64,000 bases of DNA from Betaproteobacteria bacterium (GTDB lineage: Bacteria; Pseudomonadota; Gammaproteobacteria; Burkholderiales; SG8-41). The position numbers and the translations under genes are program-made. The stretch lies in NCBI GenBank assembly GCA_900299145.1, contig OMIN01000127.1, forward strand, positions 1 through 64,000. The letters are read 5' to 3'. Positions within the stretch are counted from its first letter, which is position 1, and each line of letters opens with the position of its first letter. Shown here one piece after another: positions 43,581 through 52,061 of this stretch. The notes under the pieces were generated by a model, which ran no database searches, had not been told where the DNA came from, and saw only the letters and a list, made by a program, of their open reading frames with translations.

Positions 43581-44801
43581 TTACCAGCCGCCGCGCGCCG
43601 GTGTTGCGCTGATCTTGTGCAATGTCAGGTCGGAGCCTTCGAACTCTTCTTCCTCGGAAAGACGCAGGCCCATCGTCGCCTTGAGGATGCCGAATAGAAT
43701 CGCGCCGCCGATCAACGCCACCGCGATACCTGCCAGTGTGCCCACCAGTTGCGAGCCGAACGCCACGCCGCCCATGCCGCCCATGCTCTTCGGGCCGAAG
43801 ATGCCGCAGGCGATGCCACCCCACGCGCCGCACAGCCCGTGCAAAGGCCAAACGCCCAGCACGTCATCGATCTTGAGTTTATTTTGCGTAATGGTGAACA
43901 TCACCACAAACAGCACGCCCGCCACCGCGCCGGTGGCCGCCGCGCCCATTGGGTGCATCACATCAGAGCCCGCACACACCGCCACCAGCCCTGCGAGCGG
44001 GCCGTTGTGCACAAAGCCTGGATCGTTGCGGCCCGCAATCAACGCAGCCAGTGTGCCCCCCGCCATCGCCATCAGCGAATTCACCGCCACGAGGCCTGAA
44101 ATCTTGTCGATGGTCTGCGCACTCATCACGTTAAACCCGAACCAGCCCACCGCCAGTATCCACGCGCCCAGTGCGAGAAACGGAATCGACGACGGCGGTT
44201 GCGCCGTCACGCCGCCGCTCTTGGGATAGCGCCCCGTACGCGCGCCCAGAAGCACCACCGCCACGATGGCGAGCCAGCCGCCCATGGCATGCACTACCAC
44301 CGAGCCGGCGAAATCATGAAAGGTTGCGCCAAAAGTATCGTTCAGCCACGCCTGCAGCATGATCGGTTTGTCGCTGGCGGAAGCCCATTTGCCCCACATC
44401 AACGCCTCAAAGAACGGGTAGATCCCGCCAACGATCACGGCGGTCGCGATCAACTGTGTGTTGAACTTGGAGCGCTCGGCGATGCCGCCCGAAATGATCG
44501 CGGGCACGGCGGCGGCAAAGGTCAGCAGGAAGAAAAACTTCGTCAGTTCAAAGCCGCTTTTCTCGGCTATTTTTTCTGCGCCAGCAAAAAAATCCACGCC
44601 GTAGGCCACGGTATAACCCACGAAAAAATAAATCATGGTGGAAAGCGAAAAATCGCACAGAATTTTTACCAGCGCGTTGACCTGATTCTTGCGCCGCACC
44701 GTGCCCAACTCGAGAAATGCGAAGCCCGAATGCATGGCAAGCACCATGATCGCCCCGAGCAGGATAAAGAGCGTGTCCGTACTGACTTTTAGCGCTTCCA
44801 T
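43581..44801 (-). CDS. amtB: Ammonium transporter
   Basis: 406 residues from the ATG at 44801, which has TGGAGC at good spacing. Eleven membrane helices are expected. The twin pore histidines appear in SVVVHAMGGW and HGLCGAWGGI, and the N-terminal FAFLELGTVRRKN is typical of Amt proteins. There is no signal peptide. The frame extends to 44930 but that part contains repeat DNA. No glnK gene lies next to it. A sigma-54 promoter and two NtrC-like sites upstream suggest nitrogen control. Confidence 0.94.
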   Translation of the reverse strand: MEALKVSTDTLFILLGAIMVLAMHSGFAFLELGTVRRKNQVNALVKILCDFSLSTMIYFFVGYTVAYGVDFFAGAEKIAEKSGFELTKFFFLLTFAAAVPAIISGGIAERSKFNTQLIATAVIVGGIYPFFEALMWGKWASASDKPIMLQAWLNDTFGATFHDFAGSVVVHAMGGWLAIVAVVLLGARTGRYPKSGGVTAQPPSSIPFLALGAWILAVGWFGFNVMSAQTIDKISGLVAVNSLMAMAGGTLAALIAGRNDPGFVHNGPLAGLVAVCAGSDVMHPMGAAATGAVAGVLFVVMFTITQNKLKIDDVLGVWPLHGLCGAWGGIACGIFGPKSMGGMGGVAFGSQLVGTLAGIAVALIGGAILFGILKATMGLRLSEEEEFEGSDLTLHKISATPARGGW

Positions 44802-44840
44802 CAAAATGCTCCATTTTGTTGAATTGACGCACCAATAAAA

Positions 44841-44856
44841 AGCAAAAACCATTCCA
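44841..44856 (-). promoter_or_regulatory. Sigma-54 (-24/-12) promoter of amtB
   Basis: On the minus strand TGGAATGGTTTTTGCT matches the consensus TGGCACGNNNNTTGCW at 10 of 12 fixed positions, with the GG and GC dinucleotides at the exact spacing. Transcription would start near 44830, about 30 bases before the ATG. Confidence 0.75.
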
Positions 44857-44860
44857 ACAA

Positions 44861-44892
44861 TTAAGTATTTATTTTTAAATAATTTTATTTTA
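44861..44892 (+). repeat. AT-rich dispersed repeat, copy 14
   Basis: Reads TTAAGTATTTATTTTTAAAT followed by AATTTTATTTTA. It lies between the amtB sigma-54 promoter and the NtrC-like sites, in the opposite orientation to the gene. Confidence 0.8.
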
Positions 44893-44908
44893 TTCGCCTC
44901 ATGATTTC

Positions 44909-44954
44909 GCACCAACATGATTCCATGCAATATTCAAATGATCCATTTTGGTGC
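44909..44954. promoter_or_regulatory. Two NtrC-like binding sites upstream of amtB
   Basis: GCACCAACATGATTC (44909-44923) and GATCCATTTTGGTGC (44940-44954) each match GCACC-N5-GGTGC at 8 of 10 positions. They are 31 bases apart, about three helical turns, and lie some 85-120 bases upstream of the predicted start, the usual distance for NtrC. Confidence 0.6.
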
Positions 44955-45070
44955 GTAATATCGTTTCACGATTTGGCATGCATTCCCCACGATAGTGCGC
45001 GACTCAAGATGGCAGACTGGCAACTTTCTGCTCTAATGCCACCCGTGTTTGATCACGCGTACACAACGAC

Positions 45071-46078
45071 ATGACCCATCGCCCCGGCATGAAATGCCCA
45101 CCCCTTATCGGCGCAACTGCGGTGGCACTGCTGTGCGCCACGGTATCAACGCACGCGCAGCAGGATGCCGCAACTGGCCCGGGACAAGCCTTCCCGGTGA
45201 AAGCCATCACGCTACTGATCCCATTCCCGCCGGGCACCGGCAACGACATCGTGGGCCGCCTGATCGGCAACAAGATGTCAGAAAATTTCGGGCAGCGCGT
45301 CGTGGCCGACAACCGTGCCGGCGCTTCCGGCAATATCGCCATTGATGCTGCTCGCCGCGCCGCACCCGACGGCTACACGCTGGTGGTGGCAAGCACCAGT
45401 TTCGCCATTAATCTGCACACCATGAAAACCGGCCACACGCTGGCGGATTTCACGCCGGTGGCGATGATCGGCAAGCTGCCCTACACGCTGATGGTATCGA
45501 AATCCGTTCCCGCGAAAACGCTCAAGGAACTCATCGACTATCTGAAAGCTCGGCCCGGCCAGTTAAACGCGGGCCAAGGCGGCCCCACCGGCACCACGTA
45601 TTTTCTGACGGAAACGTTGAGGAAAACTGCCGGTGTCGACGTGCAATCCGTGCCCTACAAAGGCACCACCGCCGGCATGATGGATCTGCTCGCCGACCGC
45701 ATGCACCTCATGTTCGCGCCGATGGTTACCAGCCTGCCACACTATCAGGCGGGCAAAGTGCAAGTGCACGGCGTCACCGGCAACAAGCGCTCGGCACTGA
45801 TGACAGAAGTACCCACCTTCATCGAACTCGGCTACCCGATGCTCGATATTCCGACGTGGTTCGCTTTCATCGGCCCGGCGGGCATCCCGCGCAGCACGGT
45901 AAAAATTCTGAGCGATGGCGTGGCCAGGGCATTGGCTTCAAAAGACGTCGTCGATGCGCTTGTCCATCAGGGCGTGGAGCCGAGCTACGGCTCGCCGGCG
46001 GAGCTTGACGCGTTTCTGAAAACTGACACGGCGATGTGGGCACGGCTGGTGAAAGAAGCCGGGATCAAGCCGCAGTAA
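45071..46078 (+). CDS. Bug/TctC-type substrate-binding protein
   Basis: 335 residues; the signal region ends VSTHAQQ. Motifs: PFPPGTGNDIVGR, VADNRAGASGNIA, SVPYKGTTAGMMD. It is divergent from amtB with a 270-base control region. An ATG at residue 7 is an alternative start. Confidence 0.92.
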   Translation: MTHRPGMKCPPLIGATAVALLCATVSTHAQQDAATGPGQAFPVKAITLLIPFPPGTGNDIVGRLIGNKMSENFGQRVVADNRAGASGNIAIDAARRAAPDGYTLVVASTSFAINLHTMKTGHTLADFTPVAMIGKLPYTLMVSKSVPAKTLKELIDYLKARPGQLNAGQGGPTGTTYFLTETLRKTAGVDVQSVPYKGTTAGMMDLLADRMHLMFAPMVTSLPHYQAGKVQVHGVTGNKRSALMTEVPTFIELGYPMLDIPTWFAFIGPAGIPRSTVKILSDGVARALASKDVVDALVHQGVEPSYGSPAELDAFLKTDTAMWARLVKEAGIKPQ

Positions 46079-46116
46079 AAGACCATTAGACTGATTGAGT
46101 GCGGGCCAGATGGATT

Positions 46117-46148
46117 ATAACCATTTGTTTTAATTGACTATTTTCAAG
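46117..46148 (+). repeat. AT-rich dispersed repeat, copy 15
   Basis: Reads ATAACCATTTGTTTTAATTG followed by ACTATTTTCAAG. It lies between two convergent genes, so it cannot be a leader or promoter of either. Confidence 0.9.
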
Positions 46149-46265
46149 GTCATCCCGTAATACCATTTTAAGCCGAACCGCCATCGCACTCTCTCTGTCA
46201 TGGCATACATCGGTGGTACGGATCGCAACCACGCGAACATGTACCACGTGGGGAATCCATATCGA

Positions 46266-46859
46266 TCATTCCCTGATGCGGGCGCTACGCGCGATATTTT
46301 CCACTCGGGCACTGTGGCGTGCAAAAAATGTCAGGCGTGGCGCCATGTACAACATGGCGAACAATTGCCCCTTGCTTACTGCACCATATCCTCGCCCCAA
46401 GAGACGAACATTGTCGAGCTTTCTTATCAGAACGAATTCAAAACGAAATCCCTTTACGCCCCCAAAGTCCATGGGCTCCAGCTTTTCCAGTGTGTAGCGG
46501 GAACCATCGCGCGTCAGCATGCCCTGAAACAAAGATGCAATCTCGTCGCCGCCCATCGTGGAGCGAAAGCGAAACGTCTTGCGTTCCCCGTCGGGCTGCT
46601 GTGCGCCCCCGGTCGCGTGCACGGCTTCATTATCCGGCAAGCCGCTGTAAAGCAATAATTGGTCGACCAACGTCCCTTCCATGGTCCACACTTGAGCGGG
46701 CCCCAATCCGGGCGCATTGAGTTGATTCCACGCGCCTTCAAGCGTTACTGTCATACGCTCGCCAAGCGTCTTGCTACCGGACTCAACCTTTTCGACGGAC
46801 ACACAACCCGACAGCGCCAAAACCGCCCATAGCCAAAGTCCCGCCATTGATCTCATCAT
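46266..46859 (-). CDS. Hypothetical lipoprotein of the M48 operon
   Basis: 197 residues. The signal ends ALSGC (Cys19), so it is lipidated. No known domain is evident. Its ATG overlaps the stop of the M48 protease gene by four bases, so both are made together. Presumably it is an envelope partner of that protease. Confidence 0.72.
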   Translation of the reverse strand: MMRSMAGLWLWAVLALSGCVSVEKVESGSKTLGERMTVTLEGAWNQLNAPGLGPAQVWTMEGTLVDQLLLYSGLPDNEAVHATGGAQQPDGERKTFRFRSTMGGDEIASLFQGMLTRDGSRYTLEKLEPMDFGGVKGFRFEFVLIRKLDNVRLLGRGYGAVSKGQLFAMLYMAPRLTFFARHSARVENIARSARIRE

Positions 46860-48007
46860 GACTTCATCTCCTCCAGATAACTTTTGATCATGGCCGCATC
46901 CGGCGCCTCCGGCATGCGTTCCAGATAGCGCGTGAAGCTGTCACGCGATTCCGCAAATTGCTTGCGCGTGCGATAAATGAGACCCAGCCCGCGATGCACT
47001 TCGGGCGGCTCATTCCCCAAGGTCGCCGCCGCCGCGTAATCTGTGATGGCCATTTCCAGATCGTTGTCCTTGCCACGCGTGCGGTAAATTTCCGCGCGGG
47101 CAAACAACAGCATGGGCTGCGCCGCATCACGCGCAATCATGCGCGTAAACAGCGCAAGACTTTCATCATGCTGGCCCAGTTGAATTTCGTCTTTCAGAAA
47201 TTCCTGAACAAAGGGCTTGAATACCGCCTTCCATTCCGCTTCGCCGCTGATGCCAGCAGCAGCTTCGGCAGCCATCTTCGCCAGCATTTCCCTGCGCTCT
47301 GCGGGTGGCGGATGCGTGGCAAACATCGGGTTACGGGCCGTATCGCCGCCGGGCCGCGCCTTTACTTCAAGCAGCAGGTTTTCCCAGACCTTTGCAGCTT
47401 CCGTCACGTCGTATCCCGCACCACGCATCAGTTCAATGCTGATGCGGTCCGCGTCACGCTCCTGCTCCTGAGAAAAGCTGAATGCCCCCGCCAGCGTTGC
47501 CAACCGACCTATCGCCCCCACCAGACCAAACAGCCCCAAAAACTGCCCGAACGCGGAACGCGCACGCAGGTCACGCAACTGTTCTACGGCGTGGCGCTGC
47601 ATGTAGTGGCCAATTTCATGCCCCAACACTGCCGCCAACTGCGCCTCTGACTCCACACGCAACAACAAACCGCTCCATACCTGCATCAGACCATTGGGCG
47701 CCATGCTGGCGTTGAACAACGGGGTATGCACGATTTGTACCCGGATGTCCGGGCAATGCGCGCCGGCAAGCTTGCACGCCACACCCTGGATGTAGGTATT
47801 CAACCGCGCATCCCGAATCACAAAAGGACTTCGCCGCAAGCGCGTCTCTTCCCGATCCATTAGGGCCCACAACCCGCCCTCGTCACTGCCAATGTCCGGA
47901 CGGCTGAATCGCGCAGGCGGCTTCCACTCCGATTGCGCCCCGGCTGAGCCGAACAGCGTCAATGCGCTCACGCCGCAGGAAGCACATAAAAAATTCCGAC
48001 GATTCAC
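46856..48007 (-). CDS. M48-family metalloprotease with TPR-like tail
   Basis: 383 residues. The zinc site is intact: His130-Glu-Ile-Gly-His134 in VLGHEIGHYM and Glu183 in EQERDAD. After the protease domain come TPR-like helices (residues about 260-380), as in BepA/YfgC and related outer-membrane quality-control proteases. The N-terminal region, RRNFLCASCGVSALTLFG, is a signal that may be Tat-like or lipoprotein. It overlaps its upstream gene by four bases. It contrasts with the zinc-less homologue at 3419. Confidence 0.88.
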   Translation of the reverse strand: MNRRNFLCASCGVSALTLFGSAGAQSEWKPPARFSRPDIGSDEGGLWALMDREETRLRRSPFVIRDARLNTYIQGVACKLAGAHCPDIRVQIVHTPLFNASMAPNGLMQVWSGLLLRVESEAQLAAVLGHEIGHYMQRHAVEQLRDLRARSAFGQFLGLFGLVGAIGRLATLAGAFSFSQEQERDADRISIELMRGAGYDVTEAAKVWENLLLEVKARPGGDTARNPMFATHPPPAERREMLAKMAAEAAAGISGEAEWKAVFKPFVQEFLKDEIQLGQHDESLALFTRMIARDAAQPMLLFARAEIYRTRGKDNDLEMAITDYAAAATLGNEPPEVHRGLGLIYRTRKQFAESRDSFTRYLERMPEAPDAAMIKSYLEEMKS

Positions 48008-48747
48008 TTGAGCGCCGGAAATTGCGCTAATAGCGCCTCAAGAGTTTCCTTGGCTTTATCGGCTTCACGCAAGTCTCCCATGCCACGCATCAAGTGGTTG
48101 AACCACAGGACTTGCCCCGTATTGAGGTCAACCAGCGATGCATAACCTATCTGCGCACCGCCGGGCGCCAACCCCACACCCAGCAACGCCAGCAGGACCG
48201 TTGCCGCAATGCGCTCGCTACTCGCGTAACTGTCACGCATCCAGGTAAACAGGGCGTAATTGGCACCCGTCTTATCCTTGATGATCCGGACTGCTTCTCC
48301 CATGGACCAATCCAGCTTGTCGTCCTTGGTTGGCAAGCGAAGAAATCCCAGGCCAAAGTGATGCGCAGCGATCGAACGCGCGACTGCAGCGTGCAACGCG
48401 TTGATTTCGGCCACTTCATCCTGATCGCGTTCAGTTAGCTCCACGGTCGCCGCGCCAAAAGATTTCTTCCTTTCCACCAGCGCTGCCTTAAAATGTCTGG
48501 TTGCCGCCTCAGTCCAGTCTGCCTTCGGTTCCAGCAGGCCGCCGGCGCTGACTTCAAAAAGCTCAATATCCGTGGGCATGATTGCGATTCGCGCATCGGG
48601 CGCTATTGCCTTGAATCCCGGCGCGAGGTTGCGTTCTTGCGCGTTCGCCGGCGCCACGGCAACAAGTGCCAATACCAGCCAGAAGGTCAGTACCTCACAT
48701 GCCCAGTGCACCCGTAGCACAATTACAAACTGCGGCAAATTCGACAT
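48004..48747 (-). CDS. Hypothetical exported protein of the M48 operon
   Basis: 247 residues from ATG 48747; the frame extends to 48849 but overlaps the cupin gene. A hydrophobic signal (WLVLALVAVAPANAQ) precedes a mature protein starting with APGFKAIAPDARIAIMPTDIELFE. Segments ADWTEAATRHF and GYASLVDLNTGQVLWFNHL recall GNA1162/CsgG-like envelope proteins. Its stop overlaps the start of the M48 gene. Confidence 0.7.
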   Translation of the reverse strand: MSNLPQFVIVLRVHWACEVLTFWLVLALVAVAPANAQERNLAPGFKAIAPDARIAIMPTDIELFEVSAGGLLEPKADWTEAATRHFKAALVERKKSFGAATVELTERDQDEVAEINALHAAVARSIAAHHFGLGFLRLPTKDDKLDWSMGEAVRIIKDKTGANYALFTWMRDSYASSERIAATVLLALLGVGLAPGGAQIGYASLVDLNTGQVLWFNHLMRGMGDLREADKAKETLEALLAQFPALK

Positions 48748-48835
48748 GGTATTTCCAGCCTTTCCGGTCTCGACATTGATCGCAAACTCAGGACTATCCC
48801 CGTTTGCAGCGGCAAACCTCTCTCTTCCAACTCTC

Positions 48836-49237
48836 TTACTTTTTTTCACCTGGCAATGCTATCCCTGCTTCCGCCGCTATATGCTGGGGCCGTTCGCTGG
48901 TGTAGCCCGAGTTGGTGGTATAGATCACCACCATGCGACAGTCTTTCGCCGCAGCGATGCCGTGCGGCAGGCCGGCAGGCAGGCTAATGATGGTGCCCGG
49001 CTCCAGCGGGGAGTCAGGCCGGTCGGCAAAGGTAATCGCACCACGCCCCTCGACGCAGTAAATTACTTCGTCGTCGTTCGGATGCACATGAAACGGTGTA
49101 ACCTGCCCCGGCTCGTAGCAATTCATACGCGTGACGAAATCCTTCGACGCCAGCAGCGGCTGGTTGACACGCGCCTCGGGCGAAAATTTTTTCAGATCGT
49201 TGATGTTGAGCGTTTGTACCGTACCTGCTTTAGTCAT
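48836..49237 (-). CDS. Cupin-domain protein
   Basis: 133 residues from ATG 49237. The metal site reads TPFHVHPNDDEVIYCVEGRG, and motif 2 is LPAGLPHGIAA. It lies 69 bases downstream of a Bug gene and 89 bases upstream of the M48 operon on the same strand. The cupin may act on the ligand of that Bug protein. An ATG at 49279 would add 14 residues derived from the TTCACTG repeat region. Confidence 0.82.
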   Translation of the reverse strand: MTKAGTVQTLNINDLKKFSPEARVNQPLLASKDFVTRMNCYEPGQVTPFHVHPNDDEVIYCVEGRGAITFADRPDSPLEPGTIISLPAGLPHGIAAAKDCRMVVIYTTNSGYTSERPQHIAAEAGIALPGEKK

Positions 49238-49257
49238 ATCGCCCTGCCCTGTTCGCC

Positions 49258-49300
49258 ATTCACTGTTAACGGCTGCCATTCACTGGTTATTGTTCACTAA
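49258..49300. repeat. Short TTCACTG repeat cluster
   Basis: Three related units in a row: ATTCACTGTTAA, ATTCACTGGTTA and GTTCACTAACC, the first two each preceded by GCC. It fills the gap between the Bug gene and the cupin gene. Related units follow degQ at 22756-22820. Confidence 0.55.
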
Positions 49301-49305
49301 CCCTA

Positions 49306-50280
49306 TCAGTTCGCCTTGATGCCGGCAGCCTTCACCACCGGCCCCCACTTATCCAGTTCTGCACGGATGAAGCGCCCGAATTCCTCCGGCGTGCTGCCCG
49401 CAGTGTCGATACTAACCGCCTGCAACTTGTCCTTCACCTCCTGCATGGCCAGCACGCGATTCGATTCGGCGTTGAGCTTGTCGACGACGGCCTTGGGCGT
49501 GCCGGCGGGTGCTAACGTGCCGTACCACACCGTGCCATCGACTTTCGCCAACCCCACTTCTTTCATGGTGGGCACATCGGGAAATACCGCCACGCGCGCC
49601 GGGCTGGTGGTCGCCAACGCGCGAACGCGGCCCGACTTGATAAATGGAATGTGCCCGGCCACGGCATCAAAAAAAATCGGCACTTCACCCGCTGCCAGCG
49701 CTGGCGCACCGCCGCCGCTGCCCTTGTAAGGAATATGCTGACTGGGCAGGCTGGTGACGATTTTGAACAGTTCACCAACCAGATGCGGCGCACTACCAGT
49801 ACCGGGCGATCCAAAGCTGATACCGCCGGGCTTGGCTTTTGCCAATGCGATAACCTCGCTCACCGATTTCACCGGCACCAGCGCATTGGACATCATGAAT
49901 ACAGGCATCGTCCCCGAAAACACGACTGGCGTGAAATCCTTCACCGGGTCGTAAGGCAGATTGGCATACACATGCGGCCCAATACCGTGCGTGGTAATGC
50001 CGGCGTGCAATAGCGTGTAGCCGTCTGGCGCAGCCTTGGCGACAACATTCGCACCAATCACGCCGCCCGAACCGGGGCGGTTGTCGACGACCACTGTCTG
50101 CCCCAGGGCATCACCGAGTTTTTGACTCACCACGCGCGCCAGCAAATCCGCACCGCCACCCGCCGGCACAAACACGACCACGCGCAGCGGACGCACAGGG
50201 AAGCTTTGCTGGGCGTGAGCGGGTATGGCGCAAATAGATAACGCAGCGGCTATTACAGCAGATTGTTTAATTCGGTACAT
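49306..50280 (-). CDS. Bug/TctC-type substrate-binding protein
   Basis: 324 residues with a signal peptide ending CAIPAHAQQ. Motifs: VFVPAGGGADLLAR, VVDNRPGSGGVIG, QHIPYKGSGGG. It is the first gene of a minus-strand run with a cupin and possibly the M48 operon. Confidence 0.92.
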   Translation of the reverse strand: MYRIKQSAVIAAALSICAIPAHAQQSFPVRPLRVVVFVPAGGGADLLARVVSQKLGDALGQTVVVDNRPGSGGVIGANVVAKAAPDGYTLLHAGITTHGIGPHVYANLPYDPVKDFTPVVFSGTMPVFMMSNALVPVKSVSEVIALAKAKPGGISFGSPGTGSAPHLVGELFKIVTSLPSQHIPYKGSGGGAPALAAGEVPIFFDAVAGHIPFIKSGRVRALATTSPARVAVFPDVPTMKEVGLAKVDGTVWYGTLAPAGTPKAVVDKLNAESNRVLAMQEVKDKLQAVSIDTAGSTPEEFGRFIRAELDKWGPVVKAAGIKAN

Positions 50281-50317
50281 GGTCTCAAGCCCTCTGCGGA
50301 AATCGTGCGGGTATTAC

Positions 50318-50343
50318 TGGCATCCAAGGCTGGCATCCAAGGA
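50318..50343. repeat. Tandem 12-13 bp duplication
   Basis: CTGGCATCCAAGG occurs twice in succession, overlapping at one G, in the leader region upstream of the Bug gene that starts at 50280. It looks like a simple slippage duplication. Confidence 0.7.
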
Positions 50344-50420
50344 CGGCAGTTTATTTTACCAGCGTCATACGCATACCATGGCACGGGATCAAGTATCAGC
50401 ATGCCACTATTCCACCATCG

Positions 50421-50441
50421 GCATTCCAGCTTTCACTGAAA
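50421..50441. repeat. Degenerate REP-like hairpin
   Basis: GCATTCCAGCTTTCACTGAAA resembles one arm of the element at 18003-18111 but the stem is broken by a C-to-A change and a missing G. It is probably a decayed copy. Confidence 0.4.
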
Positions 50442-50456
50442 TGGCGAGTAGTGCAT

Positions 50457-51710
50457 TTAGCCGAGCGCCCCCGCCGCGCGCAAAGCCTCAACCTCGACCG
50501 CCTCAATCCCCAACCAGTCCTTCAACACGGATTCCGCGTGCTCCCCCAGCCTCGGCGCCGCGCTCTGGTATTCAACTGGCGTCGCACTCATGCGTATGGG
50601 GTTGCGCACGCCCGGCACTTTGGTACCGTCGCCGCGTTCAAGTTCAATCCGCAGCCCGCGTTCACGCGCCTGCTCCATCTCGAACACCTGTTTGATGTCG
50701 TTGATCGGCCCGTTGGGCACGCCACCCGCATCGAGCCGCGACGCCAGATCGGCCACCGTGCGTTCGCTGAAGGTGCGGCGCAGTTCACTCAATGCCGAGT
50801 CGCGGTTGATCTGGCGCGATGATGGCGACGCGAATCGCGGATCAGCGGCCAGATCATCGCGTGCGAGCGCCTTGCATAGCGCCTGCCACTGTGAGTTGTT
50901 GCCGCAGGCCACGATCAAATGTCCGTCGGCGCACTTAAAGGTTTCATAAGGCATCATGATGCCGCCGGAGGAATTGCCCTGCCGCGTAGGCACCTTTCCA
51001 GTCTGAAAATAGCCTGCCGCCTGATGCATGGTGAGCGCAGCCACGGTGTCAAACAACGCCATATCGATATATTGTCCAAAGCCGCTTGCGTCACGCTCGC
51101 GCAGCGCAGCCAATATCGCAACACTCGCGTACAAGCCAGTGGATAAATCCACAATCGACGCGCCAATTTTCATCGGCCCGCCGCCGGGCTCGCCATCGGG
51201 AATGCCGGTGACACTCATCAACCCGCCGACACCCTGAAAAATATAGTCGTAGCCCGGCCGTTCGCGCAGCGGACCGGTCTGGCCGAAGCCTGTGATCGAA
51301 CAATATACGAGGCGCGGATTCAATTTCGATAACGCCGCGTAATCCAGTCCGCGCCGCGCCAGATCCCCCACCTTGTAGTTTTCAAGCAGTACATCAGCCT
51401 TGCACGCGAGCTGCCGCACCAGCGCCGCGCCCGCATCGTTTGCCAGATTAATCGCAATCGAACGCTTGTTGCGATTCGCGCTACTGAAATACGTTGAATC
51501 ACGCGTCGGCTCGCCGTTGACATCCGGCAACCAAGGCGGCCCCCATGGTCGCGTGTCGTCGCCGATGCCGGGACGTTCGATCTTGATCACATCAGCGCCG
51601 AGGTCGGCCAAAGTTTGCGCGCAGGTTGGCCCTGCAAGCACGCGCGCCATGTCAATAACGCGTAGTCCGGCTAACGCTGGTCGGCGGGTTTGGGGCTTAT
51701 CGGGAAGCAT
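50457..51710 (-). CDS. CaiB/BaiF family III CoA-transferase
   Basis: 417 residues from the ATG at 51710, giving the family start LAGLRVIDMARVLAGP. The catalytic Asp is Asp221 in GQYIDMALFDTVAAL. NYKVGDLARRGLDY and GFGQTGPLRERPGYD are typical. Unlike the pair at 5003/6238 it stands alone, so it should be a homodimeric enzyme, for example a formyl- or succinyl-CoA transferase. The frame opens at 51809 but adds no family sequence. No ribosome site is clear. Confidence 0.9.
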   Translation of the reverse strand: MLPDKPQTRRPALAGLRVIDMARVLAGPTCAQTLADLGADVIKIERPGIGDDTRPWGPPWLPDVNGEPTRDSTYFSSANRNKRSIAINLANDAGAALVRQLACKADVLLENYKVGDLARRGLDYAALSKLNPRLVYCSITGFGQTGPLRERPGYDYIFQGVGGLMSVTGIPDGEPGGGPMKIGASIVDLSTGLYASVAILAALRERDASGFGQYIDMALFDTVAALTMHQAAGYFQTGKVPTRQGNSSGGIMMPYETFKCADGHLIVACGNNSQWQALCKALARDDLAADPRFASPSSRQINRDSALSELRRTFSERTVADLASRLDAGGVPNGPINDIKQVFEMEQARERGLRIELERGDGTKVPGVRNPIRMSATPVEYQSAAPRLGEHAESVLKDWLGIEAVEVEALRAAGALG

Positions 51711-52061
51711 GAAATTGTTAATAGGGCAATGCGAAATATTGTAAATCCGGAACTGCCTGCCATGCTGATCATATCGTATCTGAAAGCCTGAACGGCGCAG
51801 CCTAGCCACAAACCAGGATTGGCCCCGCCGCGGCCCCCTTACTGACTGCGCAAACGCAAAGCGTCCCTCTTAACTTTAGAACGTATCGGCTCTACAGGAA
51901 CCCATTATTGCATTTGGAATAAAATCGATACACACTTAATCTGCTGCGCCACTGTGCCGCACTGTAATGAATGGCCCTTTTGGGAAAGGTGGTGATCCTT
52001 GGTAATCCTCGAAGGCTTCAAAGGTATTTCGTTGCATTGGTCCATCGCCCACCGTGCACGC
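51711..52061. other. Intergenic region between divergent genes
   Basis: About 350 bases between a CoA-transferase gene and a Bug gene. No hairpin, repeat copy or RNA gene was recognised. The plus-strand frame is open from a TTG at 51999, which has AAAGGTGG nearby and might be the true Bug start. Confidence 0.5.
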
